DNA of 35,045 bases from NCBI GenBank assembly GCA_938010785.1, contig CALLVC010000481.1, forward strand, positions 1-35,045, written 5' to 3'. A program made the translations under genes and the position numbers. Positions 33,709-35,045 of the stretch are shown here, in pieces (position 1 is the stretch's first letter; the number at the start of each line of letters is the position of its first letter). The notes under the pieces are model-generated. The model did no database searches. It was not told where the DNA came from and worked only from the letters and a program-made list of their open reading frames with translations. This DNA comes from an uncultured Saprospiraceae bacterium. GTDB lineage: Bacteria; Bacteroidota; Bacteroidia; Chitinophagales; Saprospiraceae.

Positions 33709-33942
33709 TACACCAGACAACGTATCTCGCTGCTGATATTCCAGTTTATCGGCAATCATGCGAATAGCTTTTATGAGGTTGGTACCAGGTCTATGAATAG
33801 GAATTTCCGTTTTCCCAGTTTGGGCAATAATGCGTTCACACCTCTCTTTTGTCAAGGCATCCTTCTCTAAATCCAAATTTTGGTCAAAGGTCGAAACCCT
33901 AGCATATCCAATTGTTTGCTCAAAAAGTTTAATCCCCCATCT
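33700..33942 (-). pseudogene. Serine recombinase (resolvase/invertase) N-terminal remnant
   Basis: On the minus strand an open stretch begins after a TAG at 33943-33945 and ends in TAA at 33700-33702. It encodes EQTIGYARVSTFDQNLDLEK followed by DALTKERCERII, which matches the N-terminus of resolvase/invertase-type serine recombinases, with the catalytic Ser in ARVST. There is no in-frame ATG start. After about 45 residues the sequence (HRPGTNLIKAIRMIADKLEY) no longer follows the family and stops far short of the usual 180-200 residues. It is therefore a truncated, decayed copy, possibly with an internal deletion or a joined unrelated segment. Its stop overlaps the 3' end of the convergent lipoprotein gene. 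Confidence 0.6.
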
Positions 33943-34093
33943 CTACATCTTTTTTGACAATACTTTAAGAAATAGGCAATAGTTTGCTAAAAAAACATTA
34001 AATCGCAGCCACAATTTTTTTTTCGCAAGACTACCCCTTACTTTTAGGAAACCCAAAAGTGTTATTTTGCACGCTCAATCAATCGTTATGCAT

Positions 34094-34786
34094 ATGAAAT
34101 TCCCCTACTATTTAATAGCCATTATTTTATTGCTGTCAAATATGGCATGTCAACCCGAAAAGGTGGAGTCTGAAGTGAAGGAAAAAGCTACCGTCGAAAA
34201 TAGTGAGCCAAAAAAGAAAAGTATAAATAATAATAAGCGCAACCAACAAGTTCCAACTATTTGGCATAGTCCTAAAATGCTAACGCAGCGACTAGGAGAT
34301 TTGAGTGAGAAGACTATTGCCAATATAGGGGCTGGACCTTTTGGTAATTTTTCTATTCAGATAGCTGATGAAGCTAAAAAAGTAATCGCTATAGACATTG
34401 ACCCTAAAGCTATTCATTTTATTGATAGTATGCGACAGATTTTACTTCCTCTAGGCGTACAAGAAAAACTAGAAACTCGATTAGTCCCACCTGATGACCC
34501 TAAATTAAGATTTGAAGAAGTTGATGTCATTACCATAAGAGAAACTTATGCTTACATCGATAATAGAATTCAATATTTAAAAAATTTAAAACGTGGGCTA
34601 AAAGATGGAGGTAAATTACTAATTGTAGATTTTAAAATGAGACGATTGCCTATTGGTCCTCCTCCGACTGAAAAAGTGCCTCTTTTTCAAGTTGAATTAG
34701 ATTTGGAAAAGGCGGGTTATCGTATTGAATTTGTAGATGACAATTCTTTGGCTTATCAGTATATTATTATTGCGACCAAGGGTTAG
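34094..34786 (+). CDS. SAM-dependent methyltransferase-like lipoprotein
   Basis: A 230-residue protein starting MKFPYYLIAIILLLSNMACQ, a lipoprotein-type signal with Cys19. Earlier in-frame starts (TTG at 34067, ATG at 34088) would only add polar residues, so this ATG is preferred. Past a charged linker is a class I methyltransferase fold: motif I IANIGAGPFGNFSIQIAD, the acidic strand end AIDIDPKAI, VITIRETYAYI (motif II/III region), then LKRGLKDGGKLLIVDFKMR and YQYIIIATK. An extracytoplasmic methyltransferase is unusual because SAM is a cytoplasmic cofactor, but similar membrane-anchored proteins are seen in Bacteroidota. The substrate is unknown. Followed by repeats. Confidence 0.75.
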   Translation: MKFPYYLIAIILLLSNMACQPEKVESEVKEKATVENSEPKKKSINNNKRNQQVPTIWHSPKMLTQRLGDLSEKTIANIGAGPFGNFSIQIADEAKKVIAIDIDPKAIHFIDSMRQILLPLGVQEKLETRLVPPDDPKLRFEEVDVITIRETYAYIDNRIQYLKNLKRGLKDGGKLLIVDFKMRRLPIGPPPTEKVPLFQVELDLEKAGYRIEFVDDNSLAYQYIIIATKG

Positions 34787-34916
34787 TAGGCAAATAGACC
34801 GTCCTTACAGACTCTCAGAGGTCAGACCCAAAAGTCAGATTTTTAAAATGACAAAGTGCTCATCAATCAAAAATTAAAATAATAATAATAAGGGAAAACG
34901 AAAAAATAAGGCAAAA
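34787..34916. other. Non-coding spacer with AAT triplet run
   Basis: It contains an AATAATAATAATAA run near 34877-34891 and short imperfect palindromes (GACTCTCAGAGGTC). No gene or terminator is convincing. Confidence 0.35.
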
Positions 34917-35045
34917 TAAATTAATAAAGTGGTCATTTTGAGGAAATATTTTTTTCCTAGACAAGGCATGAACCCGTACGGGTGAACCGCAAAGCGGATG
35001 GGAGGCTTACAGACATAGCACCGCTATGGCGAGCCTGCCTGCCGG
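34917..35045 (+). mobile_element. Divergent hairpin repeat, copy 3, cut by the window end
   Basis: It shares TTAATAAA, an A/T-rich TTTTTTTCCTAGACAAGGC block, GAACCCGTacGGGTGAACC, CCGCaaaGCGGATGGG and a CCTGCCTGCC block with copy 1. It also has its own variable hairpin CATAGCaccGCTATG followed by GCGAGCC. The right terminus lies beyond the window, so inverted ends cannot be checked. Confidence 0.5.

Noticed and set aside
34067-34093. TTG start for the methyltransferase-like lipoprotein
   Set aside because: It would put HAQSIVMH before the signal sequence. The ATG at 34094 gives a normal basic-then-hydrophobic leader.
34877-34891. AAT triplet run
   Set aside because: Short and in non-coding AT-rich DNA, so probably simple-sequence noise rather than a functional repeat.

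Overview
The window is AT-rich chromosomal DNA of a Bacteroidota bacterium, most likely Saprospiria or Cytophagia. The evidence is a giant surface protein of SprB-type repeats with a type IX secretion (T9SS) sorting tail, a second T9SS tail on an M56 protein, TonB-C repeats, many short-leader lipoproteins, and a promoter of the form TTG-N19-TAnnTTTG. No rRNA, tRNA, CRISPR array or intact transposase gene was seen.

Layout. 1-699: 5' part of a helix-hairpin-helix gene (minus), then a probable small RNA (915-1065), a 220-bp mobile repeat and serA. 2604-8879: a 2091-residue secreted SprB-repeat protein. 9156-13072: a second copy of the repeat, a YtcJ-type amidohydrolase lipoprotein, a PIG3-type quinone oxidoreductase, a 109-bp inverted repeat and truA. 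13211-17785: an SH3 lipoprotein (minus), then a plus-strand run of glucosaminidase/LysM protein, outer-membrane barrel, orphan Mn/Zn-type ABC ATPase and acyl-CoA thioesterase. 17782-19730: pterin carbinolamine dehydratase and M42 peptidase (minus), and a DksA/TraR-type zinc-finger protein (plus). 20318-24709: radA, a tandem FKBP isomerase, rfaE2 and a flippase-like membrane protein. 24909-28615: a BlaI-type repressor and a large BlaR1-like M56 protein. 28990-34786: an RND/MMPL exporter, a KASIII-like enzyme of higher GC, a 238-bp MITE-like insertion with target duplication, a lipoprotein, a serine-recombinase remnant and a methyltransferase-like lipoprotein. The window ends inside another repeat copy.

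Most genes are housekeeping or cell-envelope functions in short operons of two to four genes: blaI with the M56 gene, the flippase-like gene with rfaE2, the M42 gene with phhB, and the glucosaminidase gene with the barrel gene. The least ordinary material is non-coding or at gene edges. It includes a dispersed family of hairpin-rich elements whose stems covary between copies, a MITE with exact 9-bp duplications in the leader of a lipoprotein gene, an inverted GGCGGAAAGGCTGA repeat that supplies the stop codons of two convergent genes, an octamer/nonamer array ahead of an ABC ATPase, and an unannotated promoter-to-terminator transcription unit. The M56 protein joins an inner-membrane protease to three TonB-C modules and a T9SS tail, which is hard to reconcile topologically.
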